A stretch of 24,128 nt of DNA from assembly GCF_000003605.2 (NCBI RefSeq), contig NW_003145786.1, forward strand, positions 1 to 24,128, written 5' to 3'. Below are positions 10,155 to 18,360 of the stretch, piece after piece. Every line of letters begins with the position of its first letter. Position 1 is the stretch's first letter. The notes under the pieces were generated by a model. The model had not been told where the DNA came from. It saw nothing but the letters and a program-made list of their open reading frames with translations, and did not search any database. This stretch comes from Saccoglossus kowalevskii. Its lineage: Eukaryota > Hemichordata > Enteropneusta > Harrimaniidae. The translations under genes were made by a program, and so were the position numbers.

Positions 10155-11358
10155 ANNNNNNNNNNNNNNNNNNNNNNNNNNNNNNNNNNNNNNNNNNNNN
10201 NNNNNNNNNNNNNNNNNNNNNNNNNNNNNNNNNNNNNNNNNNNNNNNNNNNNNNNNNNNNNNNNNNNNNNNNNNNNNNNNNNNNNNNNNNNNNNNNNNNN
10301 NNNNNNNNNNNNNNNNNNNNNNNNNNNNNNNNNNNNNNNNNNNNNNNNNNNNNNNNNNNNNNNNNNNNNNNNNNNNNNNNNNNNNNNNNNNNNNNNNNNN
10401 NNNNNNNNNNNNNNNNNNNNNNNNNNNNNNNNNNNNNNNNNNNNNNNNNNNNNNNNNNNNNNNNNCCTTTCTATATTCGGTTATCTTTTTAATTCGTGCA
10501 GGGTCATTGCTGTCTGTGAAGAAAGTCACACATTGTATAATTAGGACAATTCAGAAAACAGGTTATTGTCTTTGATTAATTAAAAAAAATATGAAATTAC
10601 AAATAATGACCTAATGTTTTATTTTTATCAACCTGTGAAATCACGGAATGGCCATATAGTGCATGGCGCGACGAATAGATTCATTTGCATATTATTATTT
10701 CCCTTGATGCGTCTTTTATTTTTGTATGTAGTTTAGTAGTTCATATAATAGTGGGACAATAGGTATGCCGCGAATGTTGGTGGGATGGTTAATATGGATA
10801 ACGGCAACCATCTTGGATGGAGATTTGAAAAACTGGGAATTTTCCAACAGCGGCAATACGCACGAAACTACTCCATGTATTAATTGCTTATTTTGAATAA
10901 AATGAATCGACGGTAAATTCAGTGTCTGCTTCAAATTATCAAAATTATGCCACAATGTCAAAATGAAAGACAGTATATAGAGAATGAAATTTCTTTTTGG
11001 AAACAATATTGTACAGATAATAAAAATGATGGCAATTCGAACAAGACTATTATTAATTTAGGTGATTTTAGTCACGCTCAAAACAATGTGAAAACCCTAC
11101 TAGTACAAGTCATGATAGTGTAATACTGCTAGGGTATAACTATAATGATAATATAATTTGCCACGTAACTTTGTTGTACGATATTATATTGTTATTTTAT
11201 ATAAATGAATTAACTATGTATGTATGAATGAATGAATGAATGAATGAATGAATGAATGAAAACTAACACTTACCGACGTATAAAAGAACTAGAAGCAGTA
11301 TAATCATTGTCAAGCAACAAAGAGTCGCAGTTTGTCGGGGACTGAATATCATGGCCAT
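856..11358 (-). CDS. METTL24-like methyltransferase, copy A (six exons)
   Basis: Split minus-strand gene. Exons in transcript order are 11274-11358, 10467-10513, 9893-10086, 6279-6350, 1593-1746 and 856-1170. Joined with GT/AG junctions they stay in frame for 867 nt (288 aa plus stop), somewhat shorter than vertebrate METTL24. Residues 1-10 are cytosolic and about 11-28 form one hydrophobic anchor, giving a type-II/Golgi-like topology. The Rossmann methyltransferase domain follows: SAM motif I AYSVGVGHDWSFD (105-117), the acidic end of strand 2 in VYTFDP (D131), and the FkbM-type LKIDIEASE (190-198). The C-terminus has GFKLFYIHEN and HSTNIEIGWVNTN. The family is Methyltransf_22/METTL24; catalysis by SAM-dependent methyl transfer is a family inference and the substrate is unknown. 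The assembly gap lies in intron 2, so an unseen extra exon of phase 0-0 cannot be excluded, but copy B shows the same exon adjacency without one. Confidence 0.85.
1593..1746 (-). CDS. gene A exon 5
   Basis: 154-nt exon between acceptor TTTTAG and donor GTGAGTATT. It reads IGKDDHKHAEKVWFYNMGL, then an acidic linker, then WKCRTLKSIISMLHHEN. It enters by completing a split Thr codon and leaves in phase 0, as in copy B. Nucleotides 1609-1662 are duplicated in the adjacent intron at 1985-2038. Confidence 0.9.
1747..1939. other. gene A intron 4, part next to exon 5
   Basis: Intron sequence without recognisable repeats or reading frames, directly 5' (on the minus strand) of exon 5. Confidence 0.5.
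1940..1983. repeat. orphan copy of the 57-bp minisatellite unit
   Basis: Contains ATCTGACGTAATTAC, a diverged CCATGTATCATC, then AGTTGTTACTCA, in the same order as units of the main array that restarts at 2653. It is separated from that array by the exon-5 copy, a TA repeat and the LINE fragment. Confidence 0.7.
1985..2038 (-). repeat. intronic duplicate of part of exon 5
   Basis: 54 nt match exon 5 positions 1609-1662 in the same orientation with a single difference (ATCGAC versus ATCGAT). It lacks the exon's borders and splice sites, so it is a dead exon fragment rather than an alternative exon. It is joined on the left to an orphan minisatellite unit and on the right to a TA-rich repeat. 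Confidence 0.93.
2039..2070. repeat. (TA)n-rich microsatellite
   Basis: Alternating TATATA/TACATA sequence between the exon-5 copy and the LINE fragment. Confidence 0.85.
2073..2652 (+). mobile_element. 5'-truncated non-LTR retrotransposon (LINE) 3' end
   Basis: The plus strand reads a typical LINE ORF2 C-terminus: KLRTYEKFKDSYNFEKYL, TKFRTSNHNLAIEKGR, then the zinc-knuckle motif CKQC...HFVMKC (C-x2-C-x~11-H-x4-C). A TAG stop interrupts the frame inside that motif at about 2279, so this copy is dead. The reading then runs to about 2498. The element ends with AATAAAG and a (TTA)n tail at 2622-2652, typical of LINEs that end in microsatellites. It lacks the reverse transcriptase and endonuclease. 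The clade is not assigned. Confidence 0.8.
2653..5800. repeat. 57-bp minisatellite, about 54 units
   Basis: Long tandem array in gene A intron 4 with a strict 57-bp period. Each unit has the order TATCTGACGTAATTGCACTC, CACGTATCAACAG, TGTTACTCATAGTCA, CCATGC. Units vary at a few fixed sites (CAACAGATG / CAACAGCTG / CGATAGTTG / CAATAGTTG; CACC/CATC; GCTATA/GCTTTA/GCTGTA). Four consecutive units at 5341-5568 are identical. The three following units (5569-5739) share private variants (GCTCTTCACG, CAGCAT). Longer repeats of 228 bp and 456 bp are nested in the array. Confidence 0.97.
5801..6190. repeat. decayed edge of the 57-bp array
   Basis: Degenerate, indel-ridden relatives of the 57-bp unit can still be followed (TTACTCCTAGTAACCAT, TCTGATGTAATAGCACTCC, TATCTGGTGTAATTACACTT) to about 6190. 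This fits the usual pattern of older units at an array margin. Confidence 0.75.
6279..6350 (-). CDS. gene A exon 4 (SAM-binding core)
   Basis: 72-nt exon with acceptor TTCTTACAG and donor GTAAGTATT. It encodes VGHDWSFDDDMSKYGCNVYT then FDP, spanning the glycine-rich SAM loop and the acidic residue after strand 2. It starts by completing a split Gly codon and ends two bases into a Thr codon. The copy B exon is also exactly 72 nt. Confidence 0.92.
6351..6578. other. gene A intron 3, part next to exon 4
   Basis: Intronic sequence between exon 4 and the MITE. The plus-strand open frame through exon 4 is antisense and not coding. Confidence 0.5.
6579..6860. mobile_element. TTAA-flanked MITE, copy 1
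   Basis: 282 bp bounded by TTAA on both sides, with inverted ends TTAAAGGGCGG and CCGCCCTTTAA. The inverted similarity continues inward (AAGTCGTCGCGCCACGCG against CATGCGTGGCGCTACGAC). There is no coding capacity. It is homologous along its length to 14325-14619. TTAA flanks suggest a piggyBac-type target duplication, but TTAA could instead be part of the terminal repeat. Confidence 0.88.
6861..7335. other. intron 3 sequence without recognised features
   Basis: AT-rich intronic sequence between the MITE and the GAAC microsatellite; no conserved frame or repeat seen. Confidence 0.5.
7339..7404. repeat. (GAAC)n/(GAAT)n microsatellite
   Basis: Runs of GAACGAACGAAC with interspersed GAACAAAC, GAGC and GAATGAAT variants. 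Confidence 0.92.
7555..9150. repeat. 30-bp minisatellite, about 53 units
   Basis: Array in gene A intron 3 with a 30-bp unit made of AATACATGTAAAGTGGAATA then AGTATTTGCA or CGTATTTGTA. A 31-bp variant with ATTTGAAATTGG occurs in the left third and shifts the phase. Many units hold the palindromes TATTTGCAAATA, AATACGTATT and TACATGTA. A unit length divisible by 3 and free of stops gives long frames on both strands (up to 513 codons on minus, a decapeptide such as IRIPLYMYLQ). These are repeat artefacts inside an intron. Confidence 0.97.
9151..9892. other. intron 3 sequence without recognised features
   Basis: AT-rich intronic sequence between the 30-bp array and the exon 3 donor. A 67-codon plus-strand frame at 9306-9509 has no recognisable motif and is treated as chance. 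Confidence 0.5.
9893..10086 (-). CDS. gene A exon 3
   Basis: 194 nt. The donor is GG|GTAAGCG. The acceptor is TTTATTTAG|AATGAAG, whose pyrimidine-rich tract is supplied by a TTTA microsatellite; an in-frame TAG at the acceptor rules out reading further upstream. It reads NEVDTLSNSEVMDSNEAWGL, then NRRMGQVNDGGWDVCMDVN and CIAYSVG, the start of the methyltransferase fold. It enters in phase 0 and leaves two bases into a Gly codon. Confidence 0.9.
10089..10155. repeat. (TAAA)n microsatellite against exon 3 and the gap
   Basis: At least 16 perfect copies of AAAT running directly into the N block. On the transcribed strand this is (TTTA)n ending at the exon 3 acceptor AG. The true length is unknown because assembly stopped here. 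Confidence 0.97.
10156..10465. other. assembly gap (310 N)
   Basis: 310 undetermined bases within gene A intron 2, between the TAAA microsatellite and exon 2. The open frame that spans the Ns is meaningless. The microsatellite probably caused the gap. Confidence 0.99.
10467..10513 (-). CDS. gene A exon 2 (juxtamembrane stem)
   Basis: Acceptor TTTCTTCACAG, then AC completing the Asp codon split with exon 1, then SNDPARIKKITEYRK. The donor is presumed at G(10466)|N right at the gap edge, because that keeps phase 0 into exon 3. Only the first donor base is visible, so the left border is inferred. The matching copy B exon (23391-23431) starts with the same AC and a similar xND tripeptide. Confidence 0.72.
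10514..11224. other. gene A intron 1
   Basis: Intron 1 spans 10514-11273. A 96-codon minus-strand frame at 10716-11006 has no family motif and lies inside the intron, so it is not called. A MITE or LINE is not apparent. Confidence 0.55.
11225..11260. repeat. (GAAT)n microsatellite beside the exon 1 donor
   Basis: About nine copies of GAAT, ending 13 bp from the intron 1 donor. On the transcribed strand it is CATT-rich and lies just downstream of GTAAGTG. Confidence 0.95.
11274..11358 (-). CDS. gene A exon 1 (start and membrane anchor)
   Basis: Starts at ATG in the context AGCATGG. It is the first ATG after an in-frame TAG about 100 bases upstream; the longer frame depends on a TTG start and is rejected. 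It encodes MAMIFSPRQTATLCC, then LTMIILLLVLLYV, an uncleaved anchor of about 18 residues with a preceding Arg. The donor is G|GTAAGTG in phase 1, and G plus AC from exon 2 gives Asp. No convincing TATA element is visible upstream. Confidence 0.78.
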
Positions 11359-12480
11359 GCTGCTATTGGTGCAGAAACTGGATGAATTATATTCAGTAAC
11401 TCGTGAAACAAGCGATGCTGGGTTATAAACACGGCTGTCACATTTCCACAACTAGTTTATGCATAAATGTATAATATGTTTCGTACGAAAGGGCTGTTTC
11501 AAGAGATTAAGCCACAGATGAGTGTACCTAACAAAAGAGAGTCCCAATCGAAGAGATAATCACCCCCACTTTATTACACAGATTGAAACAATGATGCACG
11601 TGACAATGCAAACAGGTGACAACTGCAGATTTGAAAAAACAATGTATGAGGATAAACCCAGCGTCATCGCTTCGTATGGCTGATAAGAGGGCGAATCAAG
11701 TGGGACTACTCTGTTTTAGAAATCGAGAAGGGTGACATATCTTGTTGCCAATCCTTCAAGGTGTTGTACTAAACTCGCCATAAACGAGTATATTACACAC
11801 AGAAACATTGATTAAAATGTTTTCACAAAAATGAATTGTCTAGTTCTTAACCAAATTCAGTGTTGCAAATCGTAAAAATAAAACTACATTGATACTGTCA
11901 ATGTTAGAACTATGGCTTAGGATATTACTCACTTTTACCAGTTTTCATTTCAAAAGCAGCAAGTTTTCGCTAGCTAACATTCTACTCTAAAATCAGCAGA
12001 TATGGTTATTCTAGTATCTTGTCAAATAAAAACAACCGTTTAAAATACAACCCCTGCCTCTGGATAAAAATTAACAACATGATATTAGATGTGTAGTGAA
12101 CTGGGGCTGTTTTACTGTAGTATATCACATTATTTGAATTGTGAAAAAACTTTGAAAATAGCATTTGTTTTTATTGTGAGTCATTTTAGGAGGAAATAGT
12201 GTGACTAAAATTAATATTTTGTTTTCATTATTCAGTCATATCCTGTTATGTCTTAATTTTATTACTTATGATATTATCGAATGGCAAAAAAAGCTCTAAA
12301 CATGCTATCATTAAACCTAATTCGAAATAGTAATAGTATTCTACTGTCGGAAACTCTCGTGTTTTAGGGTACTGGTAAGCTTCCAACGAATAAAGAGTTT
12401 GTCTTCGGCGGCTAGTTTATCGTTTACATGTGCTGCGCTGACGTTTTTCCTACGTACGTGGTTGACGCTATGTATATGGT
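11359..12480. other. 5' flank of gene A
   Basis: Should contain the 5' UTR and promoter of gene A on the minus strand. No initiator or TATA element can be assigned from sequence alone, and no other coding region is seen. Confidence 0.45.
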
Positions 12481-12492
12481 ACTTTAATTATA

Positions 12493-12505
12493 AGGTCAAA
12501 GGTCA
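12493..12505 (+). promoter_or_regulatory. perfect DR1 nuclear-receptor motif
   Basis: AGGTCAAAGGTCA, two AGGTCA half-sites separated by one base. This is the consensus for HNF4, RXR heterodimers and COUP-TF. It lies about 1.1 kb upstream of the gene A start codon. A second perfect copy lies at 19354-19366. Binding is not shown. Confidence 0.45.
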
Positions 12506-12645
12506 CAACACTACAGACGCACAACTATTGCTGTTATAGTTTTATTGCAGAGCCGTTCAACACATTGTATATTAACACAGCGATGGAACTGACAACTGAC
12601 GGCGAATCTCTTACTGCGAGAAGAGAGGACATTCCTAAACCCAGA

Positions 12646-12653
12646 TGACGTCA
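12646..12653. promoter_or_regulatory. CRE palindrome
   Basis: TGACGTCA, the full cAMP-response element, 140 bp from the DR1 motif. An 8-mer is expected by chance about once in three windows of this size, so significance is limited. Confidence 0.25.
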
Positions 12654-12720
12654 CAAATAAAGATTACCCGAATTTTACGCAGTGATACACAGTTTAACAT
12701 AAAATCATAATGATTTTGTC

Positions 12721-12829
12721 GTGAATGGGTTGCGTGGACGGGTTTCACGCTCTCTGCGTGGATGGGTTGCGTGAACGGGTTTCACGCTCTCTGCGTGGAT
12801 GGGTTGCGTGGACGGGTTTCACGCTCTCT
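12721..12829. repeat. 37-bp tandem repeat, three copies
   Basis: Three consecutive copies of a G-rich 37-bp unit containing GATGGGTTGCGTGGACGGGT and TTCACGCTCTCTGCGTG, differing by only a few bases (one GTGAACGGG; first copy GTGAATGGG). Noncoding. Confidence 0.95.
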
Positions 12830-13289
12830 GCATTAAATACGGTCGGCCTGTGAAATGGCTGCTATTTTCTGGCTCGAAATAATTTATTGGTACATCAATA
12901 TTATTATTTTTCATGTTATTAAGTACAAAATAAATTTTCAAAGTGAATAAATTGGTTTCAAACTCAATCTAAGCCAATTTTATTTTTGTATTTTAAAACG
13001 AGGCTCCTCACTAGCTTCATTTGCATACTCAAATGACTTATGCAAAGGAACTGATCAGCGTGCATTGCCGATAATTTATATGAGCTTAGACAACCAGGGT
13101 TGGTTGTCTGAGATATAAGGAACATTTCTAATTCAATTGTTTCGCCTTTGACTAAATTGCCACTCATGTACTTGTTCCTCGAAGAGAGTGACAAACATAG
13201 AACACATATTATGTTTAGTGTATAGGGTTAAGTTAGATACGAAATATGTCCCTTCTGATGATGATTCATTTGCATTCTTAAAATTCATT

Positions 13290-13545
13290 TATATTTTATA
13301 ATTCATTTTTAATAACCATTTCCGACTCTGAAATGGATTTTAAAACCCGCTTTCGTTTCTGAGTTCTATTTTATTTTAAAAAACAATCGTTGAAATCCAT
13401 TTTCGTTTTCAAAATCCATTTTCGTTTTTAAAATCCGTTTTTTTTTTCATTTTTTTAAATTCATTTAAATTTGTTTTGAATCCATTTTCATTTTTTTTAA
13501 ATCCATTTTCATTTTAAAAACCCATCTCCATTTTTAAAATCCGCA
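13290..13545. repeat. degenerate AT-rich tandem repeat
   Basis: Loose repeats of AAATCCATTTTC(G/A)TTTT with a period near 20-25 bp and homopolymer T runs. Low complexity, noncoding. Confidence 0.75.
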
Positions 13546-13548
13546 CTT

Positions 13549-13802
13549 CTGCGTCGCGTGCATCTGTGGTCGGCTTGTTCACCAAGGACGCTGTCTTGTA
13601 TCCCGAGACTAATCTATTCGTTACCAAAACGCAGCAGAACCACGGTTATAACTTATTCTGATCAACTTTACAGCAGATCAAATGAGAGCTCCAAGGTTAA
13701 TTAGAGTAAGTTATAGAAGTGGTTTTGCTGCGTTTCGGTACCGGACAGAGTTAGGTGCGATTAGGTGCAGGACGCAAGCGTCGAGTCACGCACGCAGTAC
13801 GC
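13549..13802. repeat. fold-back / MITE-like inverted repeat
   Basis: The core arms at 13620-13659 and 13703-13742 match as inverted repeats at about 33 of 40 positions (for example ACGCAGCAGAACCAC against GTGGTTTTGCTGCGT), with a 43-nt loop. Weaker inverted similarity at the outer ends (CTGCGTCGCGTGC near 13551 and GTCACGCACGCAG near 13798) suggests an element of about 250 bp. No coding frame. The outer limits are tentative. Confidence 0.6.
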
Positions 13803-14324
13803 GTTTATTTTGACGTAGTATTTACCATGCCATTTATTCGGTGTTATTTCCTTTATATGTCAGCAATTACTATGAGTTTACAATTATTTAGTACTTACTG
13901 AGTGTTAATAATGCTACACCATTGACAAAACATGGATAGAGCACAATTAAAAATCTATAGGTTTTTTAAGTCATTTTGAAATGAACGAACAAATTTAAAA
14001 TCTGTTTCATATTTAGACAGAACTCCAAAGTCAAGCTGTTTTTCATTTTCAAAATTTTCTCTGTAAAGAATTGTTCTTGCAAATCTGTCATTTTCCATGT
14101 TTATATTGGTACACTCTTACTGATTCGTAGTTGCAAAAGATCCCAGAAAAATCGGTGTCAAAAGGCGTGAACGAGTTTTATGTAAAATAAAAGAAACTTC
14201 AATGAATTAGAAATGACAATTAAACACACTACTATTTAATCATGTACAATGCATTTCCATTGGTACAGTTACGATCAGTGTGACATATGACCTACTAAGT
14301 ATATAATTCTTCGCGGTGTGGAAC
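13803..14324. other. intergenic sequence, nothing recognised
   Basis: No reading frame, repeat or RNA gene seen. Confidence 0.5.
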
Positions 14325-14619
14325 TTAAAGGGCGGTTGTCGTCACGCCGTGCATGTGCATTTGTGTTGATAAACATCGATTCTTCCACAATCCAATGCGC
14401 TCTTCTAATGGAAATCACGAGTACGAGTTTTGACTTGGGTGCAACGGGCACTAATTACCGATGACTCCTATGATATTCGTGTGTGATACTCTCCAATCAC
14501 CAAATCTATTATCTAGTTAAAGCTCGCTAACCTTTTTGTTTGTACTTCAAAGTCGCTATCATTGTTCATATGAGACCTATATTTCGTACATGCGTGGCAT
14601 GACGACCACCGCCCCTTAA
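14325..14619. mobile_element. TTAA-flanked MITE, copy 2
   Basis: 295 bp starting TTAAAGGGCGGTTGTCGTCA and ending TGACGACCACCGCCCCTTAA. It shares ends and interior blocks with copy 1 (ATCCAATGCGCT, CTCCAATCAC, CAAAGTCGC, TTGTTCATAT) with many substitutions and indels. It lies in the region between the two genes. Noncoding and non-autonomous. Confidence 0.88.
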
Positions 14620-16600
14620 TCGATGGAAATTAAATTATTACATGATTCAAGAGAAACATTGCTGACTCGTGGCCTGTTGCGCTGAAACAGTTCCACATCT
14701 TGTATGTACTAACAGATGTTGTCATGTGACTTATCATGACTGACAACAACACCATGGCCTCGCCCTAACAGTTTGAGCGGCATGAAAATAATTTTCACTC
14801 GTGATGCGGGGTATTCCGCGGCCGTATTTTCGAGAGTCGTTGTGATCTGTTATTACCACATATTTTCTCAGACATTACAACAACTGCAGGCGAAGTTGTA
14901 ACCACTTCATCCAAGATTGTCATAGTTATATACCGAAAAAATAAAATCAATATGATCTTCTGACATTGTAGTTTACACTGACACCTCAAGTATCAAAATT
15001 AAATTATTAACTTTTTGAATTTTTTGAGATATTTGCAGTTTGTCAGGCATATCGTTTACCGAGAGCAATAATTAGTGTGACACTAGCACAAATTAAACTG
15101 GCAGACGCCAGGTGAACGCTTGAAAGTAGCACAAACTAATGTTGTTATGATGAATTTGTTTACGCGTATCTGTTAGCTGATTACTAGCGAATGGCTGCTC
15201 GACTCACCGACTAAGATGAGAGTTGAAACGTATTTCGTTGTGTGTGTCTTATTTGAATGTAAAGTTTAAGTGACTTTCCCGATCCCGCACCTCAGGGGGA
15301 CGAGATATAGAGACGAGACGAGATTCCCCCTGGCACGTGTGGAGAACCCTAGAGGAGAAGAATTTCCTCCCCGTGATATTGTTTTCAAGTTCAAGTACGG
15401 TGTATGACATATTGCGGTGTAAATAGTTTGTGTATCGTGTTGAGTTGACACGCTTTGCATCATATCACTCAATGTATTATGTTGTATCACTCTATTGCTG
15501 TGTCAAACCAAATATCGCAGCCATTGCATAGTGATCGAGAATAATCGATATTACATATCACTTTTATCTTTTTACCCCTTTGATTGTTCTGGGTTATATC
15601 AATGTAACACCGAGTATCCTCTATTTTACAGCTACGTCATCCTGAGATATCCAGCTCAAAAGACCAAAGTAAATGTCTTTTTGACTCCCAACCTTTCTAT
15701 TGGTCAAACCAGTCAGCGTCATTCACAGTGACTCGGACAAACTAATAGACAAGTCCGGACGGAGTGTCAAAGACGCGCTTATATGCATAATTACTCTGTT
15801 GTGGTCGTTTCCATGATGACATTTTAACATTAATTGGTTCTTAGTTTCCGACACTTATATCAATGATTCGTTACTGTGACCAATCATTATTGACTTCAAG
15901 ATCAGTCTTTAAAATCAAATTTCCTTATTAAACTAACCGTCACCGCGCAATAATTTATTCAACATTTCCGGGAATAGATATTCAAAAAGAAAATGTTTAA
16001 AACAAACTTACCGCAAATGGCTTACTGTTAAAAATTCCTGCAATCTAAGTTACAGGCGATACCAAGCAACATAGTAAATACCGCCATCAGTTGTTTTAAT
16101 CTCACCAGACAGTTTCTAGTTTGTGTATGTCTTTTGTTTGTTTTGCCATTTCCAGCACAGGGTGCAAATAGTAGGTTGAGACTTTATGTATGCATTTATT
16201 TAATTATTGCGATGTTAATTAGTTAATTTACTGGTTACTTCTTAATAATTATGTATAGTAACTATGTTTATTTTGTTAGTATTTATTACTTTTAATTCTG
16301 TATTAGTTTTTTTATTATAATTATTTAATATTTACTTACTCATTATTTATCTATTCATTTATTGTTTACATTGTATAGTTTGGGGACACTGTTTGGAATC
16401 GTTTTGGGACGTCCAATATTTTATCAATGGCTCTTCCATGCTGCACGCGATTCATTTGAAGTGGAACAAAGTCAAATACAGATGACAAAATGGATGTATT
16501 TAATGTAATCGTCATCGTAGTAACAAAGTCTATGTAGTAGCTGTATTTGTATTGACATATATATTTAGTAATTCTTAAAATTTATTTTTATTCCATTCTT
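14620..16600. other. intergenic sequence, nothing coding recognised
   Basis: Only short frames without motifs. A small perfect 8-bp stem, CAGGGGGA (15293-15300) with TCCCCCTG (15325-15332), is the one local structure noted. The part from 16180 to 16380 is very AT-rich. Confidence 0.5.
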
Positions 16601-17430
16601 TACACTCTTGAACATCTGAGCTTTTGGCTTTTGGCTTCTGAGCTTCTGAAAAGTCAACTCTACCCACGTTTGTCGCCTGTACAGAGATGATGGGACATAA
16701 CCTTTATAAACAGGTAGCATACCTAGAACCTTTTCCGATGTTCTGGTGTTGTTATTTGAAAAGATGTGTTACATATCTCACAAGTTCACTGGCAGAAATC
16801 ATACGTCAGCTGATTGTTCATAGAAACGAGTCCCCAAAGCTTAGTCTTACTATAGTGGATTTGTGCAAGTCCCATGCATGGTTAGCCCCCGGGGTTAGCC
16901 TGACAAGTTGGCGTAGGTGGCGCCCTGGACTGCTGCGATCCCCACCCACTTGTGGCTAATGCATGGTCAGATCCCTATTTTGTGGTACACAGTCAGTGAA
17001 GGTGCAACTTCTTGTGAAGCGAGTGTCACTAAATTGAAACATTCAGGTGAAATTCCTGGTGACACAGGTACCAATGTTCAAACACAAAGACTCAGAGGGA
17101 CCTGTCAGTTGGAACAAATGGTGGCAATCTCTAAGACAGCGTCTGTGGGTCACGGGTGCTATTCCCTGCCATGCAGCTGGTTTGAGGAACACGGGTGATT
17201 TGCCTAAGGGGCAGAGGGTTGCGAAAGATTCATTTTAACCTCCGCCCAATATAGCAAAAATTCTGTAGGTGAGAGTCCGGGCCATGCAGTTGGCATGTTG
17301 GACACGTGTGGTTCACATGAGAGACAGTTGAACGTTGAGGAGGATTTTCTAACCTCCGTTCAATATGGCTCAAATTCGGTAGATGCGGGCCATACAGTTG
17401 GCAGGCATACTAGTGAACAGAACTCTACTC
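16600..17430. repeat. unclassified GC-richer repeat-like block
   Basis: Clearly richer in GC than its surroundings. It contains two diverged direct copies of a unit of about 55-60 bp (17236-17294 and 17350-17403, sharing TAACCTCCG, CAATAT, AAATTC, GCAGTTGGCA-like parts), and an inverted repeat CCATGCATGGTTAGCC (16872-16887) with GGCTAATGCATGG (16954-16966). Overlapping short plus-strand frames at 16687-17238 show no known domain. It is probably an old mobile element or satellite remnant; class unknown. Confidence 0.45.
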
Positions 17431-18341
17431 CATGAGTGCAACTTTAAAAAGGTAACAGCTGTGATTTCGATCATTTTTTTGTATAATATTCTGTTAATAT
17501 TGTTTTAGACACAATTGCGTGGACAAATGTGACTATACACAAAGCTATGTCATTTAAAATGCGATGTTAAAACTAACTTTCGAGTAGTCGCCATCATTAA
17601 AATCAGTCACGTGATGGGGTGTAACAAGTGATTTATGTTTGTGAACAGACAGTTTTTCTATACTACCACAACCAAAATACATCAATGTTCCAATGTCAAA
17701 TATATCGAATGAAAAGTGCCAGTAATTATTGGCGGTGGCGTAATTCACTGAAGATCGTCAATTGTTCGTAATACGTTTTAAATATAATTATGAACTTTGT
17801 ATAAAATCGACTGTTACCTCGTATAGCGTACCAAGGGATGAACATGTATACTGTATTAAATATTCATACATATATAATCCATACCTAATTATAATATAAT
17901 CGTTGCCATGACAGCTGTTTGGGGCAAATTACATGTGCCAACTGCCATGTTGAATTATAGTAGAATACATATATAGAGTTACTGTCTGAACGCTAAATTG
18001 AATACTATTTCCATAATTTAATCTGTCCAGGTTCACAGTCATGTTCTATGTTCATTGCTAGTTTTTGCCACACAAGTATTTACCTATATTGTTTTAATGC
18101 ATTGCTCACGCGCACACAATATTTACAACACATAAACTGGAACCACGTGGCTGCTTCGACAGGACCCAGATAAACCAGCATGTTAGAATTATGTACTAGA
18201 GGGGGATTTAGGATTGATTGACATTGGAATCTCGCTTGCTTATCTCAAATTATTCATATATTCCCCTAGAAAACAAGTTTGGTGATTAGGGTGTGAATTC
18301 ATCAATAATCACATAAACAGTGTTGCTGCCGGTTACATATG
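17431..18341. other. intergenic sequence, nothing recognised
   Basis: AT-rich DNA without a credible gene, RNA gene or repeat. Confidence 0.5.
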
Positions 18342-18360
18342 TAGCGCCCTCTAGTGAACA
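18342..18360 (-). promoter_or_regulatory. CTCF-like motif
   Basis: The minus strand reads TGTTCACTAGAGGGCGCTA. Against the vertebrate CTCF consensus TGGCCACCAGGGGGCGCTA, recalled from memory, it matches 15 of 19 positions, and two of the four differences are tolerated T/C and A/G changes in the core. It lies between the two paralogs. Binding is unproven, and similar strings occur in some repeats. Confidence 0.4.

Noticed and set aside
10053-10529. 158-codon minus-strand frame spanning the N block
   Set aside because: It is carried only by undetermined bases and the TTTA repeat; the true coding parts are two separate exons on its sides.
11263-11451. Longer exon 1 starting MWKCDSRV
   Set aside because: That start is TTG, directly after an in-frame TAG; the first ATG is at 11358 in a good context.
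15266-15490. 74-codon minus-strand frame between the genes
   Set aside because: No recognised motif, no matching splice context, and length within chance expectation.
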